64,000 nucleotides of DNA from an uncultured Rhodospirillales bacterium (GCA_903928895.1 CAIYSR010000077.1:30803-94802); one strand, 5' to 3'. Counted from the stretch's first letter, positions 36,728-46,069 are shown. The notes: a model not told the origin generated them from the letters alone. Translations and numbers: made by a program.

Positions 36728-38068
36728 TCATTCGGCGGCCACGGCCGGAACGCAGGTCAGATCGGCGCCGGCCAGCCGATCATGCCGCTTCCAGGCCGCC
36801 AGATAGGAACGGCGGGGGCTGGCGCGCCCGGCGATGCGGGTGAGCCAGGCGGCTTCGGCGGCGGCGGCCTCGCGCCAGCAGAGGGCAACCGCTTCGCGGC
36901 GGGCGGCGCCATCAGCGTCGATCAACGGCCCGATCCGCGCGATGAACCGGGCCTCCAGCGCGTCGCGCTCGGGCGCAATGATGGCCATCGCCGCTGGGTA
37001 GTCCGTCAGGATCGCCCGATGCAGCCTTTCGTGGCGCCACCACAGGGTCTCGGGGTCGAACCCGTCCCCCGGGATGGCGCCCTGGTCGGGCAGCCCATCG
37101 GCGAGGAAAACCGGCTTGAAGATGGAGGTGCAGGGCGCCGAGCTGCCCGTCACCCAGTGCACCGCGCCGGCTGGGCGCAGATCGCTCACGAGCGAGCCCA
37201 CGGACTGGCCGCGCCGTGCCCCATCAGCGGCATGCATGCACACGGTGGGGCCGGTGATGTCGGCGGGATGGAAGCCGGCGCCAAGCTCGTCGCCACCATG
37301 GTCGCGCAGCGCCGCCATCATGCGGGCCGGATCGAGCCGGCCGGCCTCGCGGCCGAGCCGGAGCGTCGAGCGGCCGCAGCGCGCAAGCGCCCCCGCGAGG
37401 CCCGGATTGTCGAGCCGGGTGACCGCGGCGGCGAAGTCGAACGCATTCGCGCTCCACCAGCCCTGGGCGCGGGCGAACGCCTCCAGGTCCGCGCTCGCGC
37501 GCGTGGGCGTGGCGATGCTGTAGGTGTTCGAGATCGCCCGCGTCGGCCCCGCGCGCTCCACCGCCCAGCGCCGGCCGATGGTCTCCAGCACAAACACCTC
37601 GTCCTTGTCGGCGACGATGAACGAGTTGTCGTAGAACCGCGCCGCCATGTGGCCGCAACTGCCGCCCTGCCCGTGCCGTTCGAGCAACCCGGTAATGACA
37701 TCGACCGCCTCGGCCGCGGTCGTGCCGCGCTCGAGCCCGAGGCGCAGCAGGTCCATCCCGATGAGCGCCCGCTGGCGCTGCGGCAAAGCACGCGGATGCA
37801 CCGCCTCGTTGCCGATCACCACACCGTGCTCGTTGGCCCCCATCTCCGCGCCCCAGATCCAGAACGGCCGGCTGAGCAGCACCGCGTGCGTCCGCGCCGC
37901 CTGCGGGATCGCGATATAGGTGCAGCGCACCACCGCGCCGCGGCCGTACGACTGCGCCGGCAGGAGCTGAAGATACTGGGCCTCGTTGCGCTCGCGGTCG
38001 CTGTTCTTGGCGAACAGCGTGCCGCCCGTGACCGTTGCCGCACCCCGTGCCGCCATCGTGTCGCACAT
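36728..38068 (-). CDS. C69 family dipeptidase / secernin-like Ntn hydrolase
   Basis: 446 residues from the ATG at 38068, which has GGAGG upstream and puts a cysteine at position 2 (MCDTMAARGAAT). In this family Met1 is removed and Cys2 becomes the N-terminal nucleophile. FAKNSDRERNEAQYL follows, the standard secernin/C69 signature, then FWIWGAEMGANEHGVVIGNEA. Relatives are dipeptidases or penicillin-acylase-like enzymes. The longer frame upstream to 38299 overlaps the BrkB gene and is not coding. The enzyme is cytoplasmic by sequence. Confidence 0.87.
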   Translation of the reverse strand: MCDTMAARGAATVTGGTLFAKNSDRERNEAQYLQLLPAQSYGRGAVVRCTYIAIPQAARTHAVLLSRPFWIWGAEMGANEHGVVIGNEAVHPRALPQRQRALIGMDLLRLGLERGTTAAEAVDVITGLLERHGQGGSCGHMAARFYDNSFIVADKDEVFVLETIGRRWAVERAGPTRAISNTYSIATPTRASADLEAFARAQGWWSANAFDFAAAVTRLDNPGLAGALARCGRSTLRLGREAGRLDPARMMAALRDHGGDELGAGFHPADITGPTVCMHAADGARRGQSVGSLVSDLRPAGAVHWVTGSSAPCTSIFKPVFLADGLPDQGAIPGDGFDPETLWWRHERLHRAILTDYPAAMAIIAPERDALEARFIARIGPLIDADGAARREAVALCWREAAAAEAAWLTRIAGRASPRRSYLAAWKRHDRLAGADLTCVPAVAAE

Positions 38069-38127
38069 GCCGGACCTCCCCGATCGAACCGATGGATTGG
38101 GCCCCGGATCGGGCGCGCCGGCAAGCC

Positions 38128-38961
38128 CTACCGCTCCGCCTCCAGCATCGCATTGACCTCGGCGCCCACCAGCACCGCATAGCAGGAGAGCCAGAACCAC
38201 AGCATCACCGTCGCCATCGCGCCCAGCGGACCATAGGTCGCATCGAAATGCGCCAGACGGCCCGCATAGAACGAAAACAGGCTCGTCGCCCCGAGCCACA
38301 GCAGGGCCGCCGTCATCACCCCCGGCAAAATGACCCGCCCCCGCCGCGGCTTGTGCGACGGTCCGAACCGGTAGAGCCAGGCGAGAATCGCGCTGACGAA
38401 CACCATCAGCACAGCGAGTGAGGCCGCATGCAGCCGCATTGCGCTGTGCTCGGCGAACCCGACCAGCGCACCCAGGGTCGGCAGCATCACCTGCAACGCA
38501 ATCGCGAGCATCGCCGCGCAGATCACCGCCGCCGTAAACGCCACCGAGAACAGCCGGAAGGCGACGAACCGCCGCTCCCGCACCTCATAGGCCAGATCGA
38601 TGCCGACCAGCACCGCGCGCGTACCTGCCGAGGCGCTCCACAACGCCACGCCGCCGCCGATCGCCAGCTCCGCGCCAAGCTGCATCCGCGGCCGCGCGGT
38701 CAGCCCGGCGACCACGCGATGCAGCAGCCGGAACCCATCCTCGGGCAGGAACGGCGCCAGCACCTCGAACATCGGCTCGATCCGGTGCGGGTCCGCCAGC
38801 AGGCCGAACAGCGAGATCAACATGCTGGCCGCCGGCACCAGCGCGAGTGTCGCGTAGAAGGCGCAACCGGCGGCGACGTGGCCGATCCGGTGATCACCGA
38901 TCCGGTTGAGCAATAACGCCAGCAACCGGGGCGTCGCGGGTGCGGGAAGGGCCATGCCCAC
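38128..38961 (-). CDS. YihY/BrkB family membrane protein
   Basis: 277 residues with about six membrane helices. The signature GCAFYATLALVPAASMLISLFGLL is near the N terminus, SASAGTRAVLVGIDLAY in the middle and FDATYGPLGAMATVMLWFWLSCYAVLVGAEVNAMLE at the end, all typical of the family once called ribonuclease BN or BrkB. The biochemical role is not established; some members affect serum resistance or envelope behaviour. The start is 38961 or the ATG two codons in. It is divergent from ornithine decarboxylase across a 241-bp gap. Confidence 0.88.
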   Translation of the reverse strand: MGMALPAPATPRLLALLLNRIGDHRIGHVAAGCAFYATLALVPAASMLISLFGLLADPHRIEPMFEVLAPFLPEDGFRLLHRVVAGLTARPRMQLGAELAIGGGVALWSASAGTRAVLVGIDLAYEVRERRFVAFRLFSVAFTAAVICAAMLAIALQVMLPTLGALVGFAEHSAMRLHAASLAVLMVFVSAILAWLYRFGPSHKPRRGRVILPGVMTAALLWLGATSLFSFYAGRLAHFDATYGPLGAMATVMLWFWLSCYAVLVGAEVNAMLEAER

Positions 38962-39019
38962 CTTTCTGCCTCATGCCGATTGAACAGGCCAGACTTTCGT
39001 GACGGCCAAAAAAACCGCT

Positions 39020-39202
39020 TGCGCCAGGGGGGTAGGGGGCCTATTGCGGTCTCCACGCAGCAACGCACGTGCCTCTGCCCCCCGGGGTTACGCAACGACG
39101 TCAAGCGTTCTGGCAATCGTCTGGTCGCTGGTTCGTTCGACCGTTTCGCAATCACCGCGCGCAGCCTTGATCGGCCCGCGGTTCATAGGGGAGGCCTCTG
39201 CG
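39020..39202 (+). promoter_or_regulatory. structured leader before ornithine decarboxylase (candidate speF-type RNA)
   Basis: The 241-bp gap before ornithine decarboxylase holds a strong potential stem: CCAGGGGGG (39024-39032) against CCCCCCGGGG (39078 onward) around a loop with further pairing. Alphaproteobacterial ornithine decarboxylase genes are known to carry the conserved speF leader RNA. I cannot confirm the match without the covariance model; the fit is by position and structure only. Confidence 0.35.
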
Positions 39203-40333
39203 ATGACACCCAAAGTCGCTCAGTTCCTTGTTGACCATCAACCGGCCACGCCGTGCTTGGTGCTCGATGTTGACCGCGTGGAAGAAAACTTCCGCGCCAT
39301 TCGTCGCGCTCTGCCGCTGGCCCGCGTCTACTACGCGGTCAAGGCCAATCCCGCGCATCCGATTCTGGAGCGTCTGGTCGGACTCGAATCGAGCTTCGAT
39401 GCCGCCAGCTTCGAGGAAATCCGCGCCTGCCTCCGCGCCGGCGCCGCCCCCTCGGCGATCAGCTTCGGCAACACGGTCAAAAAGGTCTCGGCCATCCGCG
39501 CCGCGGTCGACGCCGGCGTGTCCATGTTCGCCTTCGATTCGGGCGAGGAACTGGAGAAGCTCGCCGCCCACGCGCCGGGCAGCCGCGTCTATTGCCGCAT
39601 CCTGGTCGGCAACGAGGGCGCGGACTGGCCGCTCTCGCGCAAGTTCGGTACCACCGTCGAACTGGCGCGGGACCTGATGATGCGCGCGGCCGACATGGGG
39701 CTCGACCCCTACGGCCTGTCCTTCCACGTCGGCAGCCAGCAGACCGCGACCGCCACCTACGAGGCCGCGATCGGCAAGGTCGGCATGCTCTTCACCGACC
39801 TCAAGGACGCCGGCGTCAACGTCCGCATGGTCAATCTCGGCGGTGGCTTCCCCATCCGCTACCGCGACGAGGTCCCCGCCATCGGCGCGTTCGGCGACGC
39901 CATCATGCACGCGATGACCGAATGCTTCGGCAACGCGCTGCCCGAGATGGTGATCGAGCCCGGCCGCTCCGTGGTCGGCAGCGCCGGCCTGGTGCAGGCC
40001 GAGGTGGTGTTGGTCAGCCGCCGCGACCCGGCCGATCCGGTGCGCTGGGTCTATCTCGACATCGGCCGCTTCGGCGGCCTCGCCGAGACCGAGGGCGAAT
40101 CGATCAAGTACCAGTTCGTCACCGCCCATGACGGCGGCGCGATGGGCCCCGTCGCGCTGGCCGGCCCCACCTGCGACGGCGCCGACATCCTCTACGAGCG
40201 CAGCAACTACCGCCTGCCGACCGCGCTGCGCTCCGGCGACCAGATCTCGATCCTCTCCGCCGGTGCCTACGTCACCACCTACGCGAGCCAAAGCTTCAAC
40301 GGTTTCGCGCCGCTGGCCGAGCACTACATCTGA
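39203..40333 (+). CDS. ornithine decarboxylase (type III fold PLP decarboxylase)
   Basis: 376 residues from the ATG at 39203, which has GGGGAGG upstream. The PLP lysine is K47 in YYAVKANP, the HVGSQQT segment is in the middle, GGGFP contacts the PLP phosphate, and C324 in GPTCDGADIL is the conserved active-site cysteine. The chain matches alphaproteobacterial ornithine decarboxylases of the eukaryotic-like (alanine-racemase-fold) type. It makes putrescine from ornithine; some relatives also take lysine. A perfect hairpin follows the stop, and a structured leader may precede the gene. Confidence 0.93.
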   Translation: MTPKVAQFLVDHQPATPCLVLDVDRVEENFRAIRRALPLARVYYAVKANPAHPILERLVGLESSFDAASFEEIRACLRAGAAPSAISFGNTVKKVSAIRAAVDAGVSMFAFDSGEELEKLAAHAPGSRVYCRILVGNEGADWPLSRKFGTTVELARDLMMRAADMGLDPYGLSFHVGSQQTATATYEAAIGKVGMLFTDLKDAGVNVRMVNLGGGFPIRYRDEVPAIGAFGDAIMHAMTECFGNALPEMVIEPGRSVVGSAGLVQAEVVLVSRRDPADPVRWVYLDIGRFGGLAETEGESIKYQFVTAHDGGAMGPVALAGPTCDGADILYERSNYRLPTALRSGDQISILSAGAYVTTYASQSFNGFAPLAEHYI

Positions 40334-40339
40334 TCCGGC

Positions 40340-40366
40340 ACGCCGCAGACCCCTGGTCTGCGGCGT
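40340..40366 (+). terminator. perfect hairpin after ornithine decarboxylase
   Basis: ACGCCGCAGACC and GGTCTGCGGCGT pair over 12 bp around a 3-nt loop, starting 7 nt after the stop codon. There is no U-run after it, so it may be a terminator without a tail or an RNA-stabilising stem. Confidence 0.55.
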
Positions 40367-40440
40367 CGCTTCGGCTATGCTCGCGCCATCCGTCATCGCG
40401 CGCAGCGCCCCGGCGGAATGACCGTCGCAAGGATGTTCCC

Positions 40441-41676
40441 ATGGAATCAGCCGACCTCCCCCCCCCTGGCATGGGCCGCGCGCGCTCGCCCGGCGCCCTC
40501 GCCGGCATCAAGGTGGTGGACCTCACCCGCGTCCTCGGCGGCCCATATTGCACAATGGTGCTGTCGGATCACGGCGCCGAGGTCATCAAGATCGAACCTC
40601 CCCAGGGCGACGAAGTCCGCGACTGGGGCCCTCCCTTCCTCGGCGACGACGCGAGCTACTTCATCGGCGTCAACCGCAACAAGCGCTCCATGGGCCTCGA
40701 TCTCGGCAAGCCCGAGGGCAAAGCTGTCCTGCTCAAGCTGCTCGAAGACGCCGACGTCCTGGTCGAGAACTTCAAGCCTGGCTCCATGGAAAAATGGGGC
40801 CTCGGCTATGAGGCCGACCTCGCGCCGAAATTCCCCGCCCTCATCCACTGCCGCGTCTCCGGCTTCGGCGCGCACGGCCCGCTCGGCGGCCTACCCGGTT
40901 ACGACGCCATTCTCCAGGCGATGACCGGCCTGATGTCGATCAACGGTGACCCCACCACCGGCCCGATGCGCATGGGCACCCCCATCGTCGATATCGGCAC
41001 CGGCCTCTACTCCGTCATCGCCATCCTGATGGCGCTCCACGAGCGCTCGAAATCCGGCCTCGGCCAGTACTGCGACATGACGCTGCACGATTGCGGCATG
41101 GCCCTGTTGCATCCGCAGGCCGCCAATTTCTTCCTCAACGGCAAGCGCCCGATGCCGATGGGCAACCCCCATCCCAACCTCGCCCCCTATGAGAAATACG
41201 CCACCCGGACCGGCGAAATCTTCATCGCCTCGGGCAACAACGGGCAGTGGAAAAAACTCTGCGAAGCCCTCGGCAAGCCCGAACTCGGCCCCGACCCCCG
41301 TTTCGCCGACAACGCCGACCGCCTCACCAACCGCGCCGCCATGATCGCTGAACTCGCCGCCCTCCTGGCCGACAAGGACGGCCACGAATTCTGCCTCGGC
41401 CTGCTCCGCCAGGGCCTGCCCGCCGGCCCGGTCCTGCCGATCGACGTCTCGATGGCCGCCGAACACACGGCAGCCCGCGAAATGGTCACCGAGCTCGACG
41501 GCTACCGCGGTCTCGGCACCCCGATCAAACTCTCCCGCACCCCCGGCGGCACCCGCCGCAAGCCACCCCGCTACGGCGAACACGGTGAGGAAGTCCTGCG
41601 CGAGCACGGCTTCAGCGCCGACGACATCGCCAAACTAAAATCCGGCGGCGTCCTCTACACGACCCGACGCAGATAA
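40441..41676 (+). CDS. CaiB/BaiF family CoA-transferase (class III)
   Basis: 411 residues, usual for formyl-CoA/carnitine-CoA transferase relatives. The N-terminal KVVDLTRVLGGPYCTMVLSD, the IEPPQGDEVRDWGPPF and NRNKRSMGLDL segments and the LVENFKPGSMEKWGLGY motif are all typical; the catalytic aspartate lies in the GGLPGYDAILQAMTGLM segment. It moves CoA between carboxylic acids; the substrate is not predictable. It stands alone, downstream of ornithine decarboxylase, and ends 9 nt before a full hairpin repeat. Confidence 0.92.
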   Translation: MESADLPPPGMGRARSPGALAGIKVVDLTRVLGGPYCTMVLSDHGAEVIKIEPPQGDEVRDWGPPFLGDDASYFIGVNRNKRSMGLDLGKPEGKAVLLKLLEDADVLVENFKPGSMEKWGLGYEADLAPKFPALIHCRVSGFGAHGPLGGLPGYDAILQAMTGLMSINGDPTTGPMRMGTPIVDIGTGLYSVIAILMALHERSKSGLGQYCDMTLHDCGMALLHPQAANFFLNGKRPMPMGNPHPNLAPYEKYATRTGEIFIASGNNGQWKKLCEALGKPELGPDPRFADNADRLTNRAAMIAELAALLADKDGHEFCLGLLRQGLPAGPVLPIDVSMAAEHTAAREMVTELDGYRGLGTPIKLSRTPGGTRRKPPRYGEHGEEVLREHGFSADDIAKLKSGGVLYTTRRR

Positions 41677-41685
41677 ACCCTTAAT

Positions 41686-41764
41686 GGATAAACGTTTTTT
41701 GTTTCTTTTTTCCAAAAAAGAAAGCGCTTTCTTTTTTAAAAAAGAGAAACAAAAAACGTCTACC
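41686..41764. repeat. hairpin repeat, full copy D (L-R form)
   Basis: The outer arms are GGATAAACGTTTTTTG and CAAAAAACGTCTACC, and the two inner hairpins are closed by TTTC/GAAA and share the central palindrome AAGCGCTT. Compared with copy A the outer stem has AACG/CGT where others have AAAG/CTT, a matched change on both sides. The right arm covers the TAG stop of the GYD gene (41760-41762), so the element reaches into the coding end. Confidence 0.85.
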
Positions 41765-42053
41765 CGATAGATTTCACGATTTCCCGCAGCGCCTGCTCCG
41801 GGAATGCCTTCATCGAGGTCGTGCGGGCGTTGCCCTGCTTCTGCAACATCAGCGTGAAGCGCAGCGCCACCGCGTCGTCCGGCGCGTCGTAGATGCCGAC
41901 GAGGTCGTATTCCCCCATCGTCATGTGCAGCGAAATGAACTGCCCGCCCATATCGGCCAGCAGCCGTTTCGCCTGATCGATGCGCTTCGGCAATTCGCCG
42001 ATGCTGCGCACGCCCTGATCGGTCCACTTGGCCAGCATCACATAGCTTGGCAT
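41760..42053 (-). CDS. GYD domain protein
   Basis: 97 residues, the usual size. The start MPSYVMLAKWTDQGVRSIGELPKR and the MGEYDLVGIYDAPDD segment define the GYD family, named for the Gly-Tyr-Asp in the second stretch. These are small alpha-beta barrel-like proteins without assigned activity. The stop codon lies inside the right arm of repeat copy D. It is divergent from the WYL regulator gene. Confidence 0.88.
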   Translation of the reverse strand: MPSYVMLAKWTDQGVRSIGELPKRIDQAKRLLADMGGQFISLHMTMGEYDLVGIYDAPDDAVALRFTLMLQKQGNARTTSMKAFPEQALREIVKSIG

Positions 42054-42207
42054 CCGACGCCTCCTGTTATCGGCGCGCGGTTCGCCGCGCGCGGGCTTTT
42101 TGCTCCACGTTGAACAATCCTATCACACCGCCACCGCGTCAGCCACACGGGCTTGCACCCGCCCCCCGCGATGCCCGATCCTGCTTCGACCGATCGCGGA
42201 AGGCCGA

Positions 42208-42921
42208 ATGTCACGCGCGCAACGCCTGCTCGAACTGCTCCAGGCCTTGCGCCGCCGGCGCCGGCCGGTCGCTGCCCAGACGCTGGCCGACGAACTCGGG
42301 ATCAGCCTGCGCACCGTCTACCGCGACATCGCTGCCCTCCAGGCCCAGGGCGCCGCAATCGCGGGCGAGGCCGGCGTCGGCTATGTCCTGCGTCCCGGCT
42401 TCACCCTGCCGCCACTGATGTTCACGCCGGAAGAGATCGAGGCCCTCGTGCTCGGCTCGCGCTGGGTGGCGGAGCATGGTGACGACCACCTCGCCGCCGC
42501 TGCCGCCGACGCCCTGGCCAAGATCGCCGCCGTGATGCCGACCGAGCGGCGGGACGAGCTCGATGCCACCACCCTGCTGGTCGGCCCGAGCCAGCGTCCC
42601 GCCACCGCCGCGACGCTCGAGGCCTTCCGCACCGCGATCCGCCATCAGCGCAAGGTCCGCATCACCTATCGCGACCAGAACGACGAGGCATCGGCCCGCA
42701 CCATCTGGCCCTTCGCCATCGGCTACTTCCGGGACACCGAGGTCATCGTCGCCTGGTGCGAGCTGCGCCAGGGCTTCCGCCATTTCCGCCCCGACCGCAT
42801 CGCCGCCCTCGCCGTCTCCGACACAATCTACCCAAGGCGCCGCGCCGACCTGCTCAAGCAATGGCGCGCCACCGAAGGCATCGAAGTGACGGAACGGCCG
42901 CGCCCTGCTGCCAGAAACTGA
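42208..42921 (+). CDS. YafY-type transcriptional regulator (HTH + WYL domain)
   Basis: 237 residues from the ATG at 42208, with GGAAGG upstream. The N-terminal winged helix has AQTLADELGISLRTVYRDIAALQ, the recognition part of DeoR-like HTH_11 domains. The C-terminal WYL-type domain has VRITYRDQNDEASARTIWPF and YFRDTEVIVAWCELRQGFRHFRPDR, which binds a small ligand or oligonucleotide in some members. It is likely to control neighbours such as the VOC protein downstream or the divergent GYD gene, an inference from position. Confidence 0.9.
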   Translation: MSRAQRLLELLQALRRRRRPVAAQTLADELGISLRTVYRDIAALQAQGAAIAGEAGVGYVLRPGFTLPPLMFTPEEIEALVLGSRWVAEHGDDHLAAAAADALAKIAAVMPTERRDELDATTLLVGPSQRPATAATLEAFRTAIRHQRKVRITYRDQNDEASARTIWPFAIGYFRDTEVIVAWCELRQGFRHFRPDRIAALAVSDTIYPRRRADLLKQWRATEGIEVTERPRPAARN

Positions 42922-42973
42922 CACGCCTCGGCGCTACACCCTGCGCATCGCAACCCGATCCCAGGAGCCGCCG

Positions 42974-43330
42974 ATGCCCAGCCCCAGCTTCATCCTGCTT
43001 TACGTCGCCGACAATGCCGTCAGCGTGCCCTTCTATGCCGACCTGCTCGGCCGCCCGCCGGTCGAATCCGCCCCCACCTTCGCCATGTTCGCCCTCGACG
43101 GCGGCATGATGCTCGGCCTCTGGCGCCGCGACGGCGTGGCCCCTCCCGCGACCGCCCCCGGCGGCCACGAACTTGCCTTCACCCAACCGGATGTCGACGC
43201 CACCCATGCCACCTGGCAGGCCAGCGGCATCACCATCCTGCAACCGCCGACCGACATGGATTTTGGCCGCACCTTCCTCGCCGCCGACCCCGACGGCCAT
43301 CGCCTGCGGGTGCTGGCCCCGCCGGGCTGA
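42974..43330 (+). CDS. VOC family protein (glyoxalase/bleomycin-resistance fold)
   Basis: 118 residues, one VOC module pair. [22 protein letters not shown] starts the first beta-alpha-beta unit and [21 protein letters not shown] the second, and the chain ends with [16 protein letters not shown]. Metal ligands such as the histidine and the acidic residues are not clear enough to claim catalysis. It follows the WYL regulator by 52 nt and precedes thrS. Confidence 0.88.
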   Translation: MPSPSFILLYVADNAVSVPFYADLLGRPPVESAPTFAMFALDGGMMLGLWRRDGVAPPATAPGGHELAFTQPDVDATHATWQASGITILQPPTDMDFGRTFLAADPDGHRLRVLAPPG

Positions 43331-43352
43331 CACCATCCTCAGGTGGACAAGT

Positions 43353-43408
43353 CCGCCCTGTGCATCCCGGGGTTGCGAGCGCGACCCCGGACCGGCAATA
43401 GAGGGCGG
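43353..43408 (+). promoter_or_regulatory. nested stems in the thrS leader
   Basis: CCGCCCT (43353-43359) pairs with AGGGCGG (43402-43408), and inside it CCGGGGT (43367-43373) pairs with ACCCCGG (43384-43390), with GCG/CGC continuing towards the loop. It ends 12 nt before the thrS ribosome binding site. It could be a leader that controls thrS or a terminator for the VOC gene. Confidence 0.4.
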
Positions 43409-43433
43409 CTATTCACAAACCGGAGTTCATCCC

Positions 43434-45386
43434 ATGCCTGCGATCACCCTGCCCGACGGATCCGTACGCCAGTTCGACGGCACGGTGACGGGCACTACGA
43501 TCGCGGCCGCCATCGGCCCCGGCCTCGCCCGCGCCGCCCTGGCCATGAAGGTCGACGGCGCGCTCTCGGACCTGTCGCGCGAAATCGCGGCCGATGCCGC
43601 GGTCGTCTTCATCACCCGCAAGGACGAGATCGCGCTCGAGATGATCCGGCACGACTGCGCCCATGTGCTGGCCGAAGCCGTGCAGGAACTCTTCCCCGGC
43701 ACCCAGGTCACCATCGGCCCGTCCATCGAGAACGGCTTCTATTACGATTTCGCCCGCGACATCCCCTTCACCACGGAGGACTTCCCGGCGATCGAGGCCA
43801 AAATGCGCGAAATCGTCGCCCGCGGCGCGCCCTTCCTGCGCAGCGTGGTCGAGCGCGAGGAGGCGATCTCGTTCTTCCAGGCCAAGGGCGAGAAATACAA
43901 AGCGGAACTGATCCAGGACCTGCCGGGCAGCGAGACCATCACGCTCTACACCCAGGGCGACTGGATCGACCTCTGCCGCGGCCCCCACATGCGCAGCACC
44001 GCCGATGTCGGCACCGCCTTCAAGCTGATGAAGGTGGCCGGCGCCTATTGGCGCGGCGATCACCGCAACGCCATGCTCAGCCGCATCTACGGCACCGCCT
44101 GGCGCGACCAGAAGGAGCTCGACGCCCATCTCCATATGCTGGAGGAGGCCGAAAAGCGCGACCATCGCCGCATCGGCAAGGACATGCAGCTGTTCCACCT
44201 CCAGGAGGAGGCCACCGGCTCCGTCTTCTGGCACCCCAAGGGCTGGCGCCTCTACCAGACCGCCGAACGCTACATGCGCCGCCGCCTCGAAGCCGCCGGT
44301 TACGACGAGATCAAGACCCCCCAGCTCGTCGACCGCGTGCTGTGGGAAAAGTCGGGCCACTGGGACAACTACCGCGCCAACATGTTCCTCGTCCGCGTCG
44401 ACGAGGACGAAAAGACCCTCGCCCTCAAGCCGATGAACTGCCCCGGCGCCGTGCTGGTGTTCGGCCAAGGCCTGCGCTCGTACCGCGACCTGCCGATGCG
44501 CCTGGCCGAATTCGGCCAGGATCACCGCTACGAACCTTCGGGCGCGCTGCACGGGATCATGCGGGTGCGGGCGTTCCAGCAGGACGACGCCCATATCTTC
44601 TGCACCGAGGACCAGATCGGCTCGGAGACCATCCGCTTCGTCGAACTGCTCTCTTCGATCTACGCCGATTTCGGCTTCGAGAGTTTCCGGGTCAAATTCT
44701 CCACCCGGCCCGACGTGCGGGCGGGTTCCGATGCGGTGTGGGACAAGGCGGAAGGCGCGCTGGAGAAGGCCTGCGCCGAGGCGGGCGTGGAATACACCAT
44801 CAACCCCGGCGAGGGCGCCTTCTACGGCCCCAAGCTGGAGTTCGTGCTGCGTGACGCCATCGGCCGGGACTGGCAGTGCGGCACCTTGCAGGTCGACTTC
44901 GTGCTGCCCGAGCGGCTCGATGCCGAATATGTCGCCGAGGACGGCACGCGCCGCCGTCCGGTGATGCTGCATCGCGCCATCCTCGGCAGCTTCGAGCGTT
45001 TCCTCGGCATCACCATCGAGCAATATGCCGGCCGCTTCCCGATGTGGATGTCGCCGCAGCAGGTGGCGGTGGCAACCATCGTCTCCGATGCTGACGACTA
45101 CGCCCGCGAATTGACCGACGCGCTGAAGGCCGCCGGCGTCCAGGTCGTGCTCGATCTCACGAATCAGAAGATCAACGCCAAGATCCGCACCCACAGCCTC
45201 CAGCACGTCCCGGCGATTGCCGTGCTCGGGCGCAAGGAAGCCGAGACCCGCACCGTCGCGCTGCGACGTCTCGGCGGCGAGGCCCAGGAGTTGCTCTCCT
45301 TCGCCGAGGTCGTCGCCCGTCTCGCCGCCGAGGCAACGCCGCCGGACATTGCACGCACGCGCGCGCCGCTTGCGCAGACCGCTTGA
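43434..45386 (+). CDS. thrS: threonine--tRNA ligase
   Basis: 650 residues from the ATG at 43434 (CGGAG upstream). Domains in order: TGS ([17 protein letters not shown]), the editing domain with [11 protein letters not shown] and [13 protein letters not shown], the class II catalytic core with [28 protein letters not shown] and [13 protein letters not shown], and an anticodon-binding C terminus. Zinc ligands (Cys in MNCPGA, His in HRAIL and one more) are in place. It charges tRNA-Thr. The gene is followed by a strong hairpin and infC, the order seen in many proteobacteria. Confidence 0.97.
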   Translation: MPAITLPDGSVRQFDGTVTGTTIAAAIGPGLARAALAMKVDGALSDLSREIAADAAVVFITRKDEIALEMIRHDCAHVLAEAVQELFPGTQVTIGPSIENGFYYDFARDIPFTTEDFPAIEAKMREIVARGAPFLRSVVEREEAISFFQAKGEKYKAELIQDLPGSETITLYTQGDWIDLCRGPHMRSTADVGTAFKLMKVAGAYWRGDHRNAMLSRIYGTAWRDQKELDAHLHMLEEAEKRDHRRIGKDMQLFHLQEEATGSVFWHPKGWRLYQTAERYMRRRLEAAGYDEIKTPQLVDRVLWEKSGHWDNYRANMFLVRVDEDEKTLALKPMNCPGAVLVFGQGLRSYRDLPMRLAEFGQDHRYEPSGALHGIMRVRAFQQDDAHIFCTEDQIGSETIRFVELLSSIYADFGFESFRVKFSTRPDVRAGSDAVWDKAEGALEKACAEAGVEYTINPGEGAFYGPKLEFVLRDAIGRDWQCGTLQVDFVLPERLDAEYVAEDGTRRRPVMLHRAILGSFERFLGITIEQYAGRFPMWMSPQQVAVATIVSDADDYARELTDALKAAGVQVVLDLTNQKINAKIRTHSLQHVPAIAVLGRKEAETRTVALRRLGGEAQELLSFAEVVARLAAEATPPDIARTRAPLAQTA

Positions 45387-45417
45387 AACCACCCCCCGGT
45401 TTGAGCGACACTCAAAA

Positions 45418-45471
45418 TGGATGCGCGCCGGCGCCCTTGGCCCCCCGGGCCGAGCGGCCGGCGCGCATCCA
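45418..45471 (+). promoter_or_regulatory. very strong hairpin between thrS and infC
   Basis: TGGATGCGCGCCGGC (45418-45432) and GCCGGCGCGCATCCA (45457-45471) pair perfectly over 15 bp, and the loop has a further near-perfect stem CTTGGCCC/GGGCCGAG. No U-run follows. It ends 15 nt before the infC ribosome binding site, so it may serve as an attenuator, a processing site or a translational leader of infC. Confidence 0.6.
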
Positions 45472-45497
45472 CCCGTTAACGACCACAGGAGACCACG

Positions 45498-46034
45498 ATA
45501 GCCAGACCCCCTCTGCCCGCGCCCCCGACCCGCGACGGGCCCCGCGTCAATGAAGACATCCGCCTGCCCCAGGTCCGTCTGATCGACCAGGACGGCGAGA
45601 TGCAAGGCGTCATGACCGCCCGCGAAGCTCTCCAGCGCGCCTACGCCGTCGGCCTCGACCTGCTCGAGATCAGCCCGAACGCCGAGCCGCCGGTGGTGAA
45701 AATCCTCGACTTCGGCAAGTACAAATACGAGCTGCAAAAAAAGAAGAACGAGGCCAAGAAAAAGCAGAAGGTCATCGAGATCAAAGAGATCAAGGTGCGC
45801 CCGAACATCGACGAGAACGACTACCAGGTGAAGCTTCGCGCGATGAAAAGCTTCATCGACGAAGGCGACAAGGTCAAAGTCACCCTGCGCTTCCGCGGCC
45901 GCGAAATGGCCCACCAGGAACTCGGCGTCAAAGTGCTCGAGCGCATCCGCGCCGACATGGACGCCGCCACCAAGGTCGAGCAGATGCCGCGCATGGAAAA
46001 TCGCCAGATGGTGATGGTGCTCAGCCCGCGCTGA
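45498..46034 (+). CDS. infC: translation initiation factor IF-3, AUA start codon
   Basis: 178 residues if it starts at ATA 45498, which has CAGGAG at 45486-45491. The open frame has no ATG until 45600, but that would remove the conserved [20 protein letters not shown] segment, which lies upstream. IF-3 genes are known for rare start codons (AUU in E. coli) that IF-3 itself discriminates against, giving autoregulation. The body has [25 protein letters not shown], the lysine-rich linker, and [12 protein letters not shown]. rpmI and rplT, which usually follow infC, are not present; a terminator and DoxX follow instead. Confidence 0.93.
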   Translation: MARPPLPAPPTRDGPRVNEDIRLPQVRLIDQDGEMQGVMTAREALQRAYAVGLDLLEISPNAEPPVVKILDFGKYKYELQKKKNEAKKKQKVIEIKEIKVRPNIDENDYQVKLRAMKSFIDEGDKVKVTLRFRGREMAHQELGVKVLERIRADMDAATKVEQMPRMENRQMVMVLSPR

Positions 46035-46069
46035 GCCGCGACCGGCGCCCAAGGTTCCGGCAGATAACG

